Origin: an uncultured Collinsella sp.
GTDB lineage: Bacteria > Actinomycetota > Coriobacteriia > Coriobacteriales > Coriobacteriaceae
Length of the DNA: 21,752 nt
Reading direction: 5' to 3'
NCBI GenBank assembly: GCA_902464965.1
Contig: CABQLI010000034.1
Coordinates: 1 to 21,752 of the forward strand
Shown in pieces: positions 1 to 7,450 of this stretch (positions within the stretch are counted from its first letter, which is position 1; each line of letters begins with the position of its first letter). Both the position numbers and the translations under genes were made by a program. A model generated the notes under the pieces. That model was given only the letters and a program-made list of their open reading frames with translations, was not told where the DNA came from and searched no databases.

Positions 1-36
1 GAGTAACGCACACGGCAAACGCCCGTCCAAACAAAA

Positions 37-62
37 CGTGCCGCCCCAAACGGGGCGGCACG
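37..62 (-). terminator. Intrinsic terminator after the stress-protein gene
   Basis: An 11-bp perfect GC-rich stem (37-47 with 52-62) closes a 4-nt loop. Read leftward it is followed by TTTTGTTT. The T-rich side is on the minus strand, so it most likely ends the leftward transcript carrying the universal stress protein gene. The 3' UTR would then contain the long palindrome at 103-193. Confidence 0.75.
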
Positions 63-102
63 CCATCTTTTATCAGCCAACTCGTTGAAGTATGGTGACG
101 AA

Positions 103-193
103 GGCGCAAGGCCGGGAGGGGTTATCAAAGCCGACATCCCGCAGCCGCGAAGCGGCGAGGACGTCGGCGTGATAACCCCGCAGGCCTTGCGCC
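103..193. repeat. 91-nt long imperfect palindrome in the stress-protein 3' region
   Basis: Nested complementary blocks form one long hairpin. They are GGCGCAAGGCC (103-113) with 183-193, GGGGTTATCA (118-127) with 170-179, GCCGACATCC (130-139) with 159-168 with one mismatch, and GCCGC (144-148) with 152-156 around a GAA loop. Only small bulges separate the blocks. It lies between the stop of the leftward gene and its terminator, so it should be transcribed. No reading frame explains it. It could be a stabilising 3' structure, a processed small RNA or a palindromic interspersed element. Confidence 0.7.
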
Positions 194-206
194 GGCGGGA
201 AGGAAC

Positions 207-644
207 CTACTTCACGACCAAAATGTCGCAGTCCGTATTGCGCAGCAGGAACGTCGAAATCGAACCCAGCAGCGCATACTTGATCGAGGACAGGCCGCGT
301 GCGCCGCAGAGCACCAGGTCGGGCTTAACCACGTCGAGCATCTCGTCCTTGAGCGTCTCGCGAATACGGCCGGCGCGAATCATAACCTCGACCTCGGGAA
401 TATCGGGATTGGCCTTGGCCTCTTCGAGCTGCTTGGCGATGGAGTTCTTAAATGCCTCCTCTAGGCCGTTGACCAGATCGACCGGATAGGAACCGGCGCT
501 CTCGAGCGCCGTGGAATCGATAACGTGGCCGATGATTAGCTTGGCGCCGTTGTTCGCGGCGACCTTGATGGCGCGTGCGAGCACAAAATCCTGCTGCTCA
601 GTACCATCGAGTGAAACAAATACCTTGGTGTAGCCCTCGTTCAT
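207..644 (-). CDS. Universal stress protein (UspA family)
   Basis: This is a 145-residue single-domain Usp protein, the usual length for the family. The C-terminal half carries the ATP-binding signature G-2x-G-9x-G-S (Gly114, Gly117, Gly127, Ser128), so it is probably an ATP-binding rather than a UspA-like non-binding member. The N-terminus reads KVFVSLDGTEQQ, the typical first strand and its acidic residue. The ATG at 644 is preceded by a strong AAGGAGG site. The protein is cytosolic. Family members support survival under starvation or stress, but the specific role is unknown. It is divergent from uppP, sharing about 250 bp of upstream DNA. A TATAAC -10-like hexamer (740 to 735, minus strand) is the best promoter candidate, without a clear -35. 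The gene is followed by a long palindrome and a terminator. Confidence 0.9.
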   Translation of the reverse strand: MNEGYTKVFVSLDGTEQQDFVLARAIKVAANNGAKLIIGHVIDSTALESAGSYPVDLVNGLEEAFKNSIAKQLEEAKANPDIPEVEVMIRAGRIRETLKDEMLDVVKPDLVLCGARGLSSIKYALLGSISTFLLRNTDCDILVVK

Positions 645-891
645 GGTTTCCTCCTTGGTCTATCGCACGGGCGCGGGGCTCGTGCCTCGGGCGGGCGCGG
701 GCGCGTTGGCCGCCGAACACTTTATCTTGTTGCAGTTATACCCAAGGATTTCGGTTTGACCGCTCGCAATTCTGTGAACGGACGAGTTTTTTGGTAAGGG
801 TAGGCGCAGACGCGCCCGAACGGTTGATAATGGGACATCGCCCGCACCGTCCGCAGAACAATATCGGCGGGTGTCTAACGAGGGGGTCCCT

Positions 892-1872
892 TTGGATATC
901 ATCGAGCTTCTAAAATCTGCCTTCATGGGCCTGGTCGAGGGCATCACCGAATGGCTGCCTGTTTCGTCGACCGGTCACATGATCTTGGTGGACGAGTTCG
1001 TCAAGATGAACGTGAGCGAGACGTTCTGGAACATGTTCCTGGTCGTGATTCAGCTCGGCGCCATTCTGGCCGTCTGCGTGCTGTTCTTCCATGAGCTCAA
1101 TCCGTTCTCGCCCAGCAAGGGCAAGGAGGGCCGCCGCGACACCTGGGTGCTGTGGGGCAAGATTGTGCTTGGCTGCATTCCCGCCGCGGCAATCGGCCTG
1201 CCGCTCAACGACTGGATGGAGGAGCATTTCTACAATGCTCCCGTCGTGGCGCTGGCGCTCATTGTGTACGGTGTGCTGTTTATCGTGATCGAGAACTGGC
1301 GCGCGAGCAAGCGCGAGGAAATGGCTGTTGCCGGTTCGTTTGGTTCGCGTGCTGTGGTGTCGGGTGGACGTCCCGCCGGTGCGCACTTTGCGGCACCCGC
1401 CGCGGCTACCGCTGAGGATGAGGACGATGACGAGAATCTGGACTTTGGCTCCATCGCCACGCTCGAGGACCTGAGCTGGAAGACTGCGCTGGGTATCGGC
1501 TGCTTCCAGGTGCTTTCGCTGGTGCCTGGTACGTCTCGCTCCGGTTCTACCATCATCGGCGGCCTGCTTTTGGGCTGCACGCGTTCGGTGGCGTCCAAGT
1601 TTACGTTCTTCCTGGCCATCCCGGTCATGTTTGGCGCGAGTGCGCTCAAGCTGGTCAAGTACTTCATCAAGGGCGGCACGTTCGGTGCCAACGAGGTCGC
1701 TATCCTGGGCGTGGGCTGCGTTGTGGCCTTTGTGGTTTCGCTCATCGCCATCAAGTGGCTCATGGGCTTCGTCCGCCGTCACGACTTCAAGTGCTTCGGT
1801 GTCTACCGCATCATCCTGGGCATCGTAGTGCTCGCATACTTCTTCGTTCTGGAGCCGATGCTCGGCCTCTAA
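892..1872 (+). CDS. uppP: Undecaprenyl-diphosphatase UppP (BacA)
   Basis: This integral membrane phosphatase recycles undecaprenyl diphosphate to the monophosphate carrier for peptidoglycan synthesis, and its overexpression is linked to bacitracin resistance. Both signatures are present: EGITEWLPVSSTGHMI (from Glu16) and PGTSRSGS (212-219). I chose the TTG at 892 because GAGG at 880-883 is spaced 8 nt from it and the protein then begins MDIIELLK as in homologues. The in-frame GTG at 871 has no properly spaced ribosome site and would add 7 residues. At 326 residues it is longer than the usual 265-290. The excess is a hydrophilic Ala/Asp/Glu-rich insert at about residues 139-190, between membrane segments. 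The gene appears monocistronic with its own terminator. Confidence 0.93.
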   Translation: MDIIELLKSAFMGLVEGITEWLPVSSTGHMILVDEFVKMNVSETFWNMFLVVIQLGAILAVCVLFFHELNPFSPSKGKEGRRDTWVLWGKIVLGCIPAAAIGLPLNDWMEEHFYNAPVVALALIVYGVLFIVIENWRASKREEMAVAGSFGSRAVVSGGRPAGAHFAAPAAATAEDEDDDENLDFGSIATLEDLSWKTALGIGCFQVLSLVPGTSRSGSTIIGGLLLGCTRSVASKFTFFLAIPVMFGASALKLVKYFIKGGTFGANEVAILGVGCVVAFVVSLIAIKWLMGFVRRHDFKCFGVYRIILGIVVLAYFFVLEPMLGL

Positions 1873-1916
1873 CTTAGTCGACACTGCGCGGCGGCCAGGG
1901 CGACAACTTGTCATTC

Positions 1917-1958
1917 AAAGGGGGTGGCATGACCAAAAGGTCTATGCCGCCCCCTTTT
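1917..1958 (+). terminator. Intrinsic terminator of uppP
   Basis: The arm AAAGGGGGTGGCAT (1917-1930) pairs with 1944-1957, with one T-G wobble, and runs into TTTT. It begins 45 nt after the uppP stop. The remaining 247 bp up to the pcrA start hold one short inverted repeat and a promoter-like -10. I see no gene or RNA gene there. Confidence 0.8.
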
Positions 1959-2033
1959 CATGCCAATTTGTTCGCCCTGACCGTCGCTCGCTGCTGCTGC
2001 CATGACATCGGCGGTTTCGTGATTGTCAATAGA

Positions 2034-2066
2034 TTGGTGCAGACTAACCTGACCCCATTGCACCAA
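2034..2066. repeat. Short inverted repeat upstream of pcrA
   Basis: TTGGTGCA (2034-2041) is repeated in inverted orientation at 2059-2066, with a 17-nt spacer. There is no T-tract, so it does not look like a terminator. It lies about 70 nt upstream of the candidate pcrA -10. An operator is possible but unproven. Confidence 0.4.
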
Positions 2067-2138
2067 ATCCGCTGGGGCGAGCCTGACGGTGACGCACGGA
2101 GTCGTGGTGTGATTTGCGTCGGTGTCCGCGCGGCTCGG

Positions 2139-2144
2139 TATACT
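2139..2144 (+). promoter_or_regulatory. Candidate -10 of the pcrA promoter
   Basis: TATACT is a good -10 hexamer located 61 nt upstream of the helicase start. The best -35 is TTGCGT (2114-2119), but the 19-nt spacer is longer than ideal. The same TATACT hexamer recurs upstream of the aminotransferase and tatA/B genes. Confidence 0.4.
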
Positions 2145-2205
2145 GGTACGGCTCAAACTATGGCGCTGCCCGCAGGCGCGCCGTCCGTCAGATGAGGAGT
2201 CGCCC

Positions 2206-5106
2206 ATGACCCAGCCCTTGCCCTGGGAAAAGAATGTCGCGGTACCTGTGCCGCCCGCGCCGGAACCCGTGCCGCTCGATGCATACACCGCCCCTGCTGC
2301 GCCGGAGCCCGAGCTCGTTCCGCTCGACATCTACGACGCTCCCGCGCCGGCGCCCAAGCCCGCCAAGCCGCTCGTCGACATCGACAGCCTTAATCCCGCT
2401 CAGCGCGAGGCGGTCCTGACCACCGAGGGCCCGCTGCTGGTCCTTGCCGGCGCCGGCTCGGGCAAGACCCGCGTCTTGACCTTCCGTATCGCACATATGC
2501 TCGGCGACCTGGGCGTTAAGCCCTGGCAGATCCTTGCCATCACGTTTACCAACAAGGCCGCGGCCGAGATGCGTGAGCGTCTGGCGGCACTCATTCCCAG
2601 CGGCACCCGTGGCATGTGGGTATGCACCTTCCATGCCATGTGCGTGCGTATGCTGCGCGAGGACGCCGACCTGCTGGGATACACCGGTCAGTTCACCATC
2701 TACGATGACGATGACTCAAAGCGCATGGTGCGCGACATTATGCAGGCGCTCGGTATCGAGCAAAAGCAGTTCCCCATCAACATGATCCGCAGCAAGATCA
2801 GCTCGGCCAAAAACGCCATGATCGGCCCCGAGGACATGCTCAAATCCGCCGACAGCCCCAATGACAAAAAGGCCGCGCAGGTCTACCTGGAGCTGGAACG
2901 CCGCCTGCGCGCCGCCAACGCGATGGACTTCGACGACCTGCTCGTGCGCACGCTCGAGCTGCTGCGCACCCGCCCCGAGGTGCTCGACAAGTACCAGGAG
3001 CGCTTCCGCTACATTAGCGTCGACGAGTATCAGGACACCAACCACGTCCAGTACGAGATCGCCAACCTGCTGGCCGCCAAGTACCAAAACCTCATGGTCG
3101 TAGGCGACGATGACCAGTCCATTTATAGCTGGCGCGGCGCCGACATCACCAACATCATGGACTTTGAGAAGGACTTTAAAAACTGCAAGACCGTTAAGCT
3201 GGAGCAGAACTACCGCTCCACGGGCCATATCCTGAGCGCCGCCAACGCCGTGGTTCGCCACAACTCGCAGCGCAAGGACAAGCGTCTGTTTACGGCCGAG
3301 GGCGATGGCGAGAAGATCCAGGCCTTCCAGGCAAGCGACGAGCGCGACGAGGGCCGCTGGATTGCCGGCGAGATCGAGAAGCTGCACTCCAAGGGCACGA
3401 GTTACGACGACATCGCCGTGTTCTACCGCACCAACGCTCAGTCGCGTATTCTCGAAGATATGTTCCTGCGCGCAGGCGTGCCCTACAAGATCGTGGGTGG
3501 CACGCGATTCTTCGACCGTGCCGAGATCCGCGACGTCATGGCCTACCTCAAGATGATCGTGAACCCGGCCGACGAGATGAGCGTCAAGCGCGTCATCAAC
3601 ACGCCGCGCCGCGGCATCGGCTCCACCTCGATCCAAAAGATTGAGCAGCTGGCACGCGACAACCGCTGCTCGTTCTTCCAAGCCTGCGAGATCGCAACAG
3701 CCGAGACGGGCATGTTTAGCGCCAAGGTGCGCAACGGCCTGTCGAGCTTTGTGGCGCTGGTGCGCGAGGGTCGCCGCATGGACGGCGAGCTCAAGGACGT
3801 CGTCGAGATGATCGTCGATAAGACGGGCCTGCTGCAGGCTTTCCGCGCCGAGGGCACCATGGAGTCCGAGAGCCGCGCCGAGAACATCCAGGAATTCCTG
3901 GGCGTCGCCGCCGAATTTGAGGAGACGCACGAGGATATCGAAGGTACGCTCGAGAGCTTGGAAGAGCTGCGCGCTGCCGGTGTTGCCGATGTGCCTGCTA
4001 GCGCCGAGCCCGAGCCTGTCGTGGTGAGCGCGCCTGCGCCCGAACCGGGGCCATCTGCCCCGGTATCCTCGTTTGAGGCGCTCGTTGGCGCGCGTGACGC
4101 CGCGGGCTCCAATCCGCTCGATAGCTTGGCCGCTCCGGCGCTGTCTCCGCAGGATGCCCTGGCCGCCGCCATCGCGGGCAACGCGTATGCCGCGCCGACG
4201 GAGATGCCGGCGGGTGCCGTGCATGCCGACGAGATTGAGCGCACCTACGGCCCGCTCACCTGCAAGGCGCTGCCCGCTCTCATGGAGTGGCTGGCCCTGC
4301 GCTCCGACTTGGATTCCCTGGCCGGCGAGACGCATGCCATTACCATGATGACCATCCACTCCGCCAAGGGCCTGGAGTTCCCGGCGGTGTTCGTGGCCGG
4401 CATGGAGGAGGGTATCTTCCCGCACGTGCACGACTTTGGCGGCAGCGATGACCCGGGTAAGCTCGAGGAGGAGCGTCGCCTGGCCTACGTCGCCATCACG
4501 CGTGCCCGTAAGCGCCTGTTCTTGACCTATGCGGCCACGCGTCGCACCTACGGCTCGACTTCTGCCAACCCGCGCTCGCGCTTCCTCAACGAGATTCCGT
4601 TTGAGGATATCGAGTTTAGCGGTATCGGCTCTGCCGGTTTTGAGGGCACGGGCTGGGAGAAGCGCGGCGACCGCCACGGTACCTTTGGCTCGGGCATGGG
4701 CTCGGATATGTACGGCGGCAAGGTGTTTGGCTCGCATACGCGCTCGACCGGCGGTTCCGGTTCGCGCGGCGGATCGAGCTTCGACGATTTCTTTGGCGGC
4801 AGCAGCTACGGGACCGAGCGCCATCGTGGGGTCTCGCCCGACGCCGGCCGTGTTGCCTCGACTTTTGGCTCGGGCGCGCCGCGAGCCAAAAAGCCGTCAT
4901 CTAAGGTGTCGCCAACGGTGGAACGCAAGGTCGATCGCGCCAGCGCATCGCAGGACTTTGCCGCGGGCGATACCGTGAGCCACAAGACCTTTGGTACGGG
5001 TACCGTGATCTCGGTCGCCGGAGACATGATCGAGGTTCAATTCGAAAAGACCGGCCAGACCAAAAAGCTTATGAAGGGCTTTGCTCCGATCGTCAAGCTG
5101 TCGTGA
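2206..5106 (+). CDS. pcrA: ATP-dependent DNA helicase PcrA/UvrD (superfamily 1)
   Basis: This 3'-5' helicase acts in nucleotide-excision and mismatch repair, replication restart and removal of stalled RNA polymerase. The ATG at 2206 follows GAGGAG with 6-nt spacing, giving 966 residues. Visible motifs are the Walker A AGAGSGKT (81-88), VDEYQD (272-277), QSIYSWRGAD (304-313), EQNYRS (333-338), TIHSAKGLEF (716-725) and ERRLAYVAITRAR (from 756). A C-terminal Tudor-like domain from about 921 (GDTVSHKTFGTGTV) matches the RNA-polymerase-contacting end of PcrA. The family norm is about 720-750 residues. The excess is a Pro/Ala-rich N-terminal extension of about 60 residues, an Ala/Pro/Glu-rich insert at about 590-684 in domain 2B just before motif V, and a Gly/Ser-rich linker at about 805-920. 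All core motifs are intact, so it should be active. Confidence 0.95.
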   Translation: MTQPLPWEKNVAVPVPPAPEPVPLDAYTAPAAPEPELVPLDIYDAPAPAPKPAKPLVDIDSLNPAQREAVLTTEGPLLVLAGAGSGKTRVLTFRIAHMLGDLGVKPWQILAITFTNKAAAEMRERLAALIPSGTRGMWVCTFHAMCVRMLREDADLLGYTGQFTIYDDDDSKRMVRDIMQALGIEQKQFPINMIRSKISSAKNAMIGPEDMLKSADSPNDKKAAQVYLELERRLRAANAMDFDDLLVRTLELLRTRPEVLDKYQERFRYISVDEYQDTNHVQYEIANLLAAKYQNLMVVGDDDQSIYSWRGADITNIMDFEKDFKNCKTVKLEQNYRSTGHILSAANAVVRHNSQRKDKRLFTAEGDGEKIQAFQASDERDEGRWIAGEIEKLHSKGTSYDDIAVFYRTNAQSRILEDMFLRAGVPYKIVGGTRFFDRAEIRDVMAYLKMIVNPADEMSVKRVINTPRRGIGSTSIQKIEQLARDNRCSFFQACEIATAETGMFSAKVRNGLSSFVALVREGRRMDGELKDVVEMIVDKTGLLQAFRAEGTMESESRAENIQEFLGVAAEFEETHEDIEGTLESLEELRAAGVADVPASAEPEPVVVSAPAPEPGPSAPVSSFEALVGARDAAGSNPLDSLAAPALSPQDALAAAIAGNAYAAPTEMPAGAVHADEIERTYGPLTCKALPALMEWLALRSDLDSLAGETHAITMMTIHSAKGLEFPAVFVAGMEEGIFPHVHDFGGSDDPGKLEEERRLAYVAITRARKRLFLTYAATRRTYGSTSANPRSRFLNEIPFEDIEFSGIGSAGFEGTGWEKRGDRHGTFGSGMGSDMYGGKVFGSHTRSTGGSGSRGGSSFDDFFGGSSYGTERHRGVSPDAGRVASTFGSGAPRAKKPSSKVSPTVERKVDRASASQDFAAGDTVSHKTFGTGTVISVAGDMIEVQFEKTGQTKKLMKGFAPIVKLS

Positions 5107-5113
5107 TCCCGGC

Positions 5114-5243
5114 GGACCTGGGCGGGCGTATGGGGCAACATCGCCTGCTCGGGCAGTCCTGCGCAAGACGGAGGCCACATTAAGTGGCCTCCTTTGCGTG
5201 CGGAACTCGCGATCGATGTTGCCCCATATGCCCGCCCAGGTCC
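5114..5243. repeat. 130-nt palindrome with 30-bp arms after pcrA
   Basis: Positions 5114-5143 are complementary to 5214-5243 over 30 nt. There are 29 Watson-Crick pairs, and the remaining pair (5128 with 5229) would be a G-U wobble in RNA. Inside sits a second hairpin, GGAGGCCAC (5170-5178) with 5184-5192, flanked by CGCAA/TTGCG pairs. It starts 7 nt after the pcrA stop, between the convergent pcrA and manA genes. The preserved base pairing suggests selection on structure. There is no coding potential or transposase. It may act as a terminator or barrier, a stable 3' end, or a non-coding RNA. Confidence 0.85.
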
Positions 5244-5325
5244 TTTGTTAACGTTGCTTGCGATCGTCGCTCTACTCGTTCGCTTTTTGATCTGGAGAGC
5301 CGGGTGGGCTGATAAATAGATATAG

Positions 5326-5363
5326 CAAGGGGCTCTCCCGTACATGGACGGGGGAGCCCCTTG
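5326..5363 (-). terminator. Terminator hairpin downstream of manA
   Basis: CAAGGGGCTCTCCCG (5326-5340) pairs with 5349-5363, with one T-G wobble, around an 8-nt loop. It lies 24 nt past the manA stop on the minus strand. The leftward continuation is only moderately T-rich (CTATATCTATTTATC). It may also stop transcription arriving from pcrA. Confidence 0.6.
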
Positions 5364-5387
5364 TTGCGTTTGGGTTGTTGGTGCGAT

Positions 5388-6320
5388 CTACAGATGCGAG
5401 ACGATCAGTTCCATCTTGCCTTCGAGGTCGATGGAGCTGACGGTGTTCGGGGCCAGCAGGTGGCTTCCCTTGTGGACGGGGTCGCCGCAGACGGTGCCTT
5501 CGCCGTCGATGACCGACAGGCACATGAAGGGCCAGCGCTGCTCCAAGGTCTTGCTGCCGTCGACGCGCACGCGATCGACGGTGTAGCAGGGGTTGGACTC
5601 GAGCTCGGTCACGCCGTCGACCTCAGGCGCGTTCACCGTGCCGTCGGTCGGAGCCTGAACATCAAAGTCGATGCAGTCGAGGCTCTGCTTAATGTGCAGC
5701 GGGCGCAGCTTTCCGTCGGTGCCGGGGCGGTCGTAGTCGTACAGGCGATATGTCACGTCGCTCGACTGCTGCGTCTCCAGAATCAGCGTGCCGGTCTTGA
5801 TGGCGTGAACGGTGCCGGAGTCGATCTGGAAAAAGTCTCCCTTGTGAATCGGCAGCACGTTGAGCATCTCGTCCCAACGGCCCTCCTCGATCATCTGTGC
5901 AGCCTCGGCGCGGTCGTGCGCGCGCTGGCCGACGATAATCGTGGCACCGGGTTCGCAGTCCAGCACATACCAGCACTCGGTTTTGCCCAGGCTGCCGTTC
6001 TCGTGCTTGGCGGCGTACTCGTCGTTGGGATGAATCTGGATTGAAAGGTCGTCCTTGGCATCCAGAATCTTAATGAGCAGCGGGAACTCCTTGCCCTCGC
6101 AATTGCCAAAGAGCTCGCGGTGCTCGGCCCACAGCCATGAAAGCGTGTGGCCTGCATACGGGCCCTCCGCAATCTGGCAGTCACCGTTGGGATGGGCCGA
6201 GATGGCCCAGCACTCACCGATGGGACCTTCGGGAATGTCGTAACCAAATACGGTTTCGAGCTGGCGGCCACCCCAGATCTTCTCGTGGAAGATCGGCGTC
6301 AGTTTAATCAAATCGGACAT
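5388..6320 (-). CDS. manA: Class I mannose-6-phosphate isomerase (short Firmicutes-type)
   Basis: This zinc enzyme interconverts mannose-6-phosphate and fructose-6-phosphate, linking mannose use and GDP-mannose supply to glycolysis. It is a cupin fold of 310 residues, the size of the Bacillus ManA group rather than the 390-residue enteric form. The expected metal ligands are visible: Gln95 and His97 in QIHPND, Glu115 in GKTECWYVL and His172 in DSGTVHAI. Two ATGs lie close together. The upstream one (6326) is only 1 nt from the GGGGG ribosome site, while 6320 is spaced 7 nt, so I prefer 6320. It lies 74 nt downstream of the GntR gene on the same strand, with no terminator between, so the two are probably co-transcribed. 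Confidence 0.92.
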   Translation of the reverse strand: MSDLIKLTPIFHEKIWGGRQLETVFGYDIPEGPIGECWAISAHPNGDCQIAEGPYAGHTLSWLWAEHRELFGNCEGKEFPLLIKILDAKDDLSIQIHPNDEYAAKHENGSLGKTECWYVLDCEPGATIIVGQRAHDRAEAAQMIEEGRWDEMLNVLPIHKGDFFQIDSGTVHAIKTGTLILETQQSSDVTYRLYDYDRPGTDGKLRPLHIKQSLDCIDFDVQAPTDGTVNAPEVDGVTELESNPCYTVDRVRVDGSKTLEQRWPFMCLSVIDGEGTVCGDPVHKGSHLLAPNTVSSIDLEGKMELIVSHL

Positions 6321-6341
6321 ATTCATACCCCCATTATGTTG

Positions 6342-6381
6342 CGCGGGCGTTGCACAAAACAGCTCAAAACGAGCGCCCGCG
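6342..6381. repeat. Inverted repeat in the gntR-manA junction
   Basis: CGCGGGCG (6342-6349) is complementary to 6374-6381 with a 24-nt loop. It occupies most of the short gap between the regulator and manA. There is no T-tract, so it is probably not a terminator. It could affect mRNA stability or the relative expression of the two cistrons. Confidence 0.4.
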
Positions 6382-6394
6382 TGACTACAAAAAC

Positions 6395-7114
6395 TTATGC
6401 CAACGTTACGTTGTGCAACTCAAAGCGGTCGCCAACGTTGCGCGAGACCGAATACTCAAAGGCGGCGCCGCTGTCCAAAAAGCCAATCTGGGTGAGCTCG
6501 AGCAGGGGAGAGCCAAGTTTGGTGTCCAGACGCTCGGCTTCTTCCTCGGTTGCTGCCACGGCGCGAATAGTACGGTGGAAGCTCGAAATCTTCAGCCCAC
6601 ATTGCTCGCGGATGAAGCGGTAGACCGATCCGTACAGGTCCTTCTTTTTAAGGCCTGGAATCAGCTCGAGGGGCATGTAGGTGTACTCGATAACGATGGG
6701 CTTCTCATCGGCCTGACGCACGCGCACGACGTGATAGACAAAGTCATCCTCGGCAATTCCCAGCTGGGCTGCGATGTCCGCTGGTGGATTAACGATCGAG
6801 AAATCGTAGACCACCGAGGTCACCTTCTCCCCGCGGTGCTCATACGAAAAACCCTGGGCACGGTCGTTTTTGCCCTGGAAAAACGCCTGGCCGGGAAGTC
6901 CCGCCGTGTCCTTAACGTAGGTACCCGATCCGCGTCGGCTGGTAATAAGACCTTCTTCGGTGATTTGTTCAATAGCTCGTTTGACGGTGATTTTGGAAAC
7001 GTTATAGAGCTTGCAGAACTCAACGACGGTAGGAAGCTTGTCGCCCGGTTTAAGAGCGCCATCCTCGATAGTGCGACGAATATCTGCAGCTATCGCCTCG
7101 TATTTGGGAATCAT
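6395..7114 (-). CDS. GntR-family transcriptional regulator (HutC/UTRA subfamily)
   Basis: This 239-residue regulator has an N-terminal winged helix-turn-helix at about residues 5-70. LPTVVEFCKLYNVSKITVKR covers the recognition helices and the GSGTYV wing turn follows. A C-terminal UTRA ligand-binding domain (about 90-235) includes YTYMPLELIPGL and the closing IGFLDSGAAFEYSVS strand. UTRA regulators usually repress sugar or amino-sugar uptake genes and release DNA on binding a phosphorylated sugar. The ATG at 7114 is preceded by AAAGGAGG. With manA downstream and a ROK kinase divergent, a sugar-phosphate effector is a reasonable inference. Two TATACT hexamers on the minus strand (7144 to 7139 and 7156 to 7151) are candidate promoter elements. 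Confidence 0.92.
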   Translation of the reverse strand: MIPKYEAIAADIRRTIEDGALKPGDKLPTVVEFCKLYNVSKITVKRAIEQITEEGLITSRRGSGTYVKDTAGLPGQAFFQGKNDRAQGFSYEHRGEKVTSVVYDFSIVNPPADIAAQLGIAEDDFVYHVVRVRQADEKPIVIEYTYMPLELIPGLKKKDLYGSVYRFIREQCGLKISSFHRTIRAVAATEEEAERLDTKLGSPLLELTQIGFLDSGAAFEYSVSRNVGDRFELHNVTLA

Positions 7115-7270
7115 GGAACCTCCTTTCCAACTTGGTTGAGTATAAAAGAAAGTATAGTTAACACCTAAGTATCTCTATTGAGTTATTGAAAAGTTCGAGA
7201 AAGATAAAATTAAAAGTCGCCCCGCTTGTAAAATTAGAGCGTTTTAAATGATAAACATCTGAGTAGTGTC

Positions 7271-7318
7271 GTGTTGAGAAATGATCGGTCCGAGGACGGG
7301 GCCGAACCGATATAACAC
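7271..7318. repeat. Interrupted inverted repeat upstream of the ROK kinase
   Basis: GTGTT (7271-7275) pairs with AACAC (7314-7318) and ATCGGT (7284-7289) pairs with ACCGAT (7306-7311), giving a two-part stem with an internal loop. It could be an operator or the aptamer-like upper part of a structured leader. The evidence is sequence symmetry only. Confidence 0.4.
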
Positions 7319-7356
7319 CCAGCGAACCGAATCTCGTACTCTGCGCTTCCCCAGAT

Positions 7357-7397
7357 AAAACCTGCCAAAACAAACCTGTCCTTTTTGGTAGGTTTTT
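7357..7397. terminator. Terminator-like hairpin in the ROK kinase leader
   Basis: A 14-bp stem (7357-7370 with 7383-7396, one G-T wobble) closes a 12-nt loop. Its right arm ends in a T5 run, and the left arm starts with A4, so it could stop transcription in either direction. It ends 53 nt before the kinase start. If the kinase promoter lies upstream this would be an attenuator. If the TACCAT at 7411 is the promoter it simply insulates the gene. Confidence 0.55.
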
Positions 7398-7450
7398 GCC
7401 TTGGGAGCGGTACCATACAGGCAATGTTTAAACGAGAAAGGCGGGCTCCC

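Larger units (their letters stand above)
7115..7450. other. AT-rich divergent intergenic region, gntR / ROK kinase
   Basis: These 336 bp contain no convincing gene. Positions 7130-7260 are strikingly AT-rich against a GC-rich background and hold two minus-strand TATACT hexamers serving gntR. The right half holds two hairpins in the ROK leader (7271-7318 and 7357-7397) and a TACCAT -10-like hexamer at 7411-7416. A GntR operator is expected here, but I could not identify a convincing palindrome for it. Confidence 0.6.

Noticed and set aside
85..489. Plus-strand frame of 134 codons over the usp gene and palindrome
   Set aside because: It is antisense to the stress protein and passes through the palindrome. 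It has no ribosome site or homology.
1908..2195. A 95-codon plus-strand frame between uppP and pcrA
   Set aside because: It begins inside the uppP terminator hairpin, has no ribosome site, and its product looks random.
2716..4824. A 702-codon open frame on the minus strand across pcrA
   Set aside because: It is antisense to a clear helicase with all motifs in the plus frame, has no ribosome site, and its low-complexity Ala/Gly/Val/His composition is typical of shadow frames in GC-rich genes.
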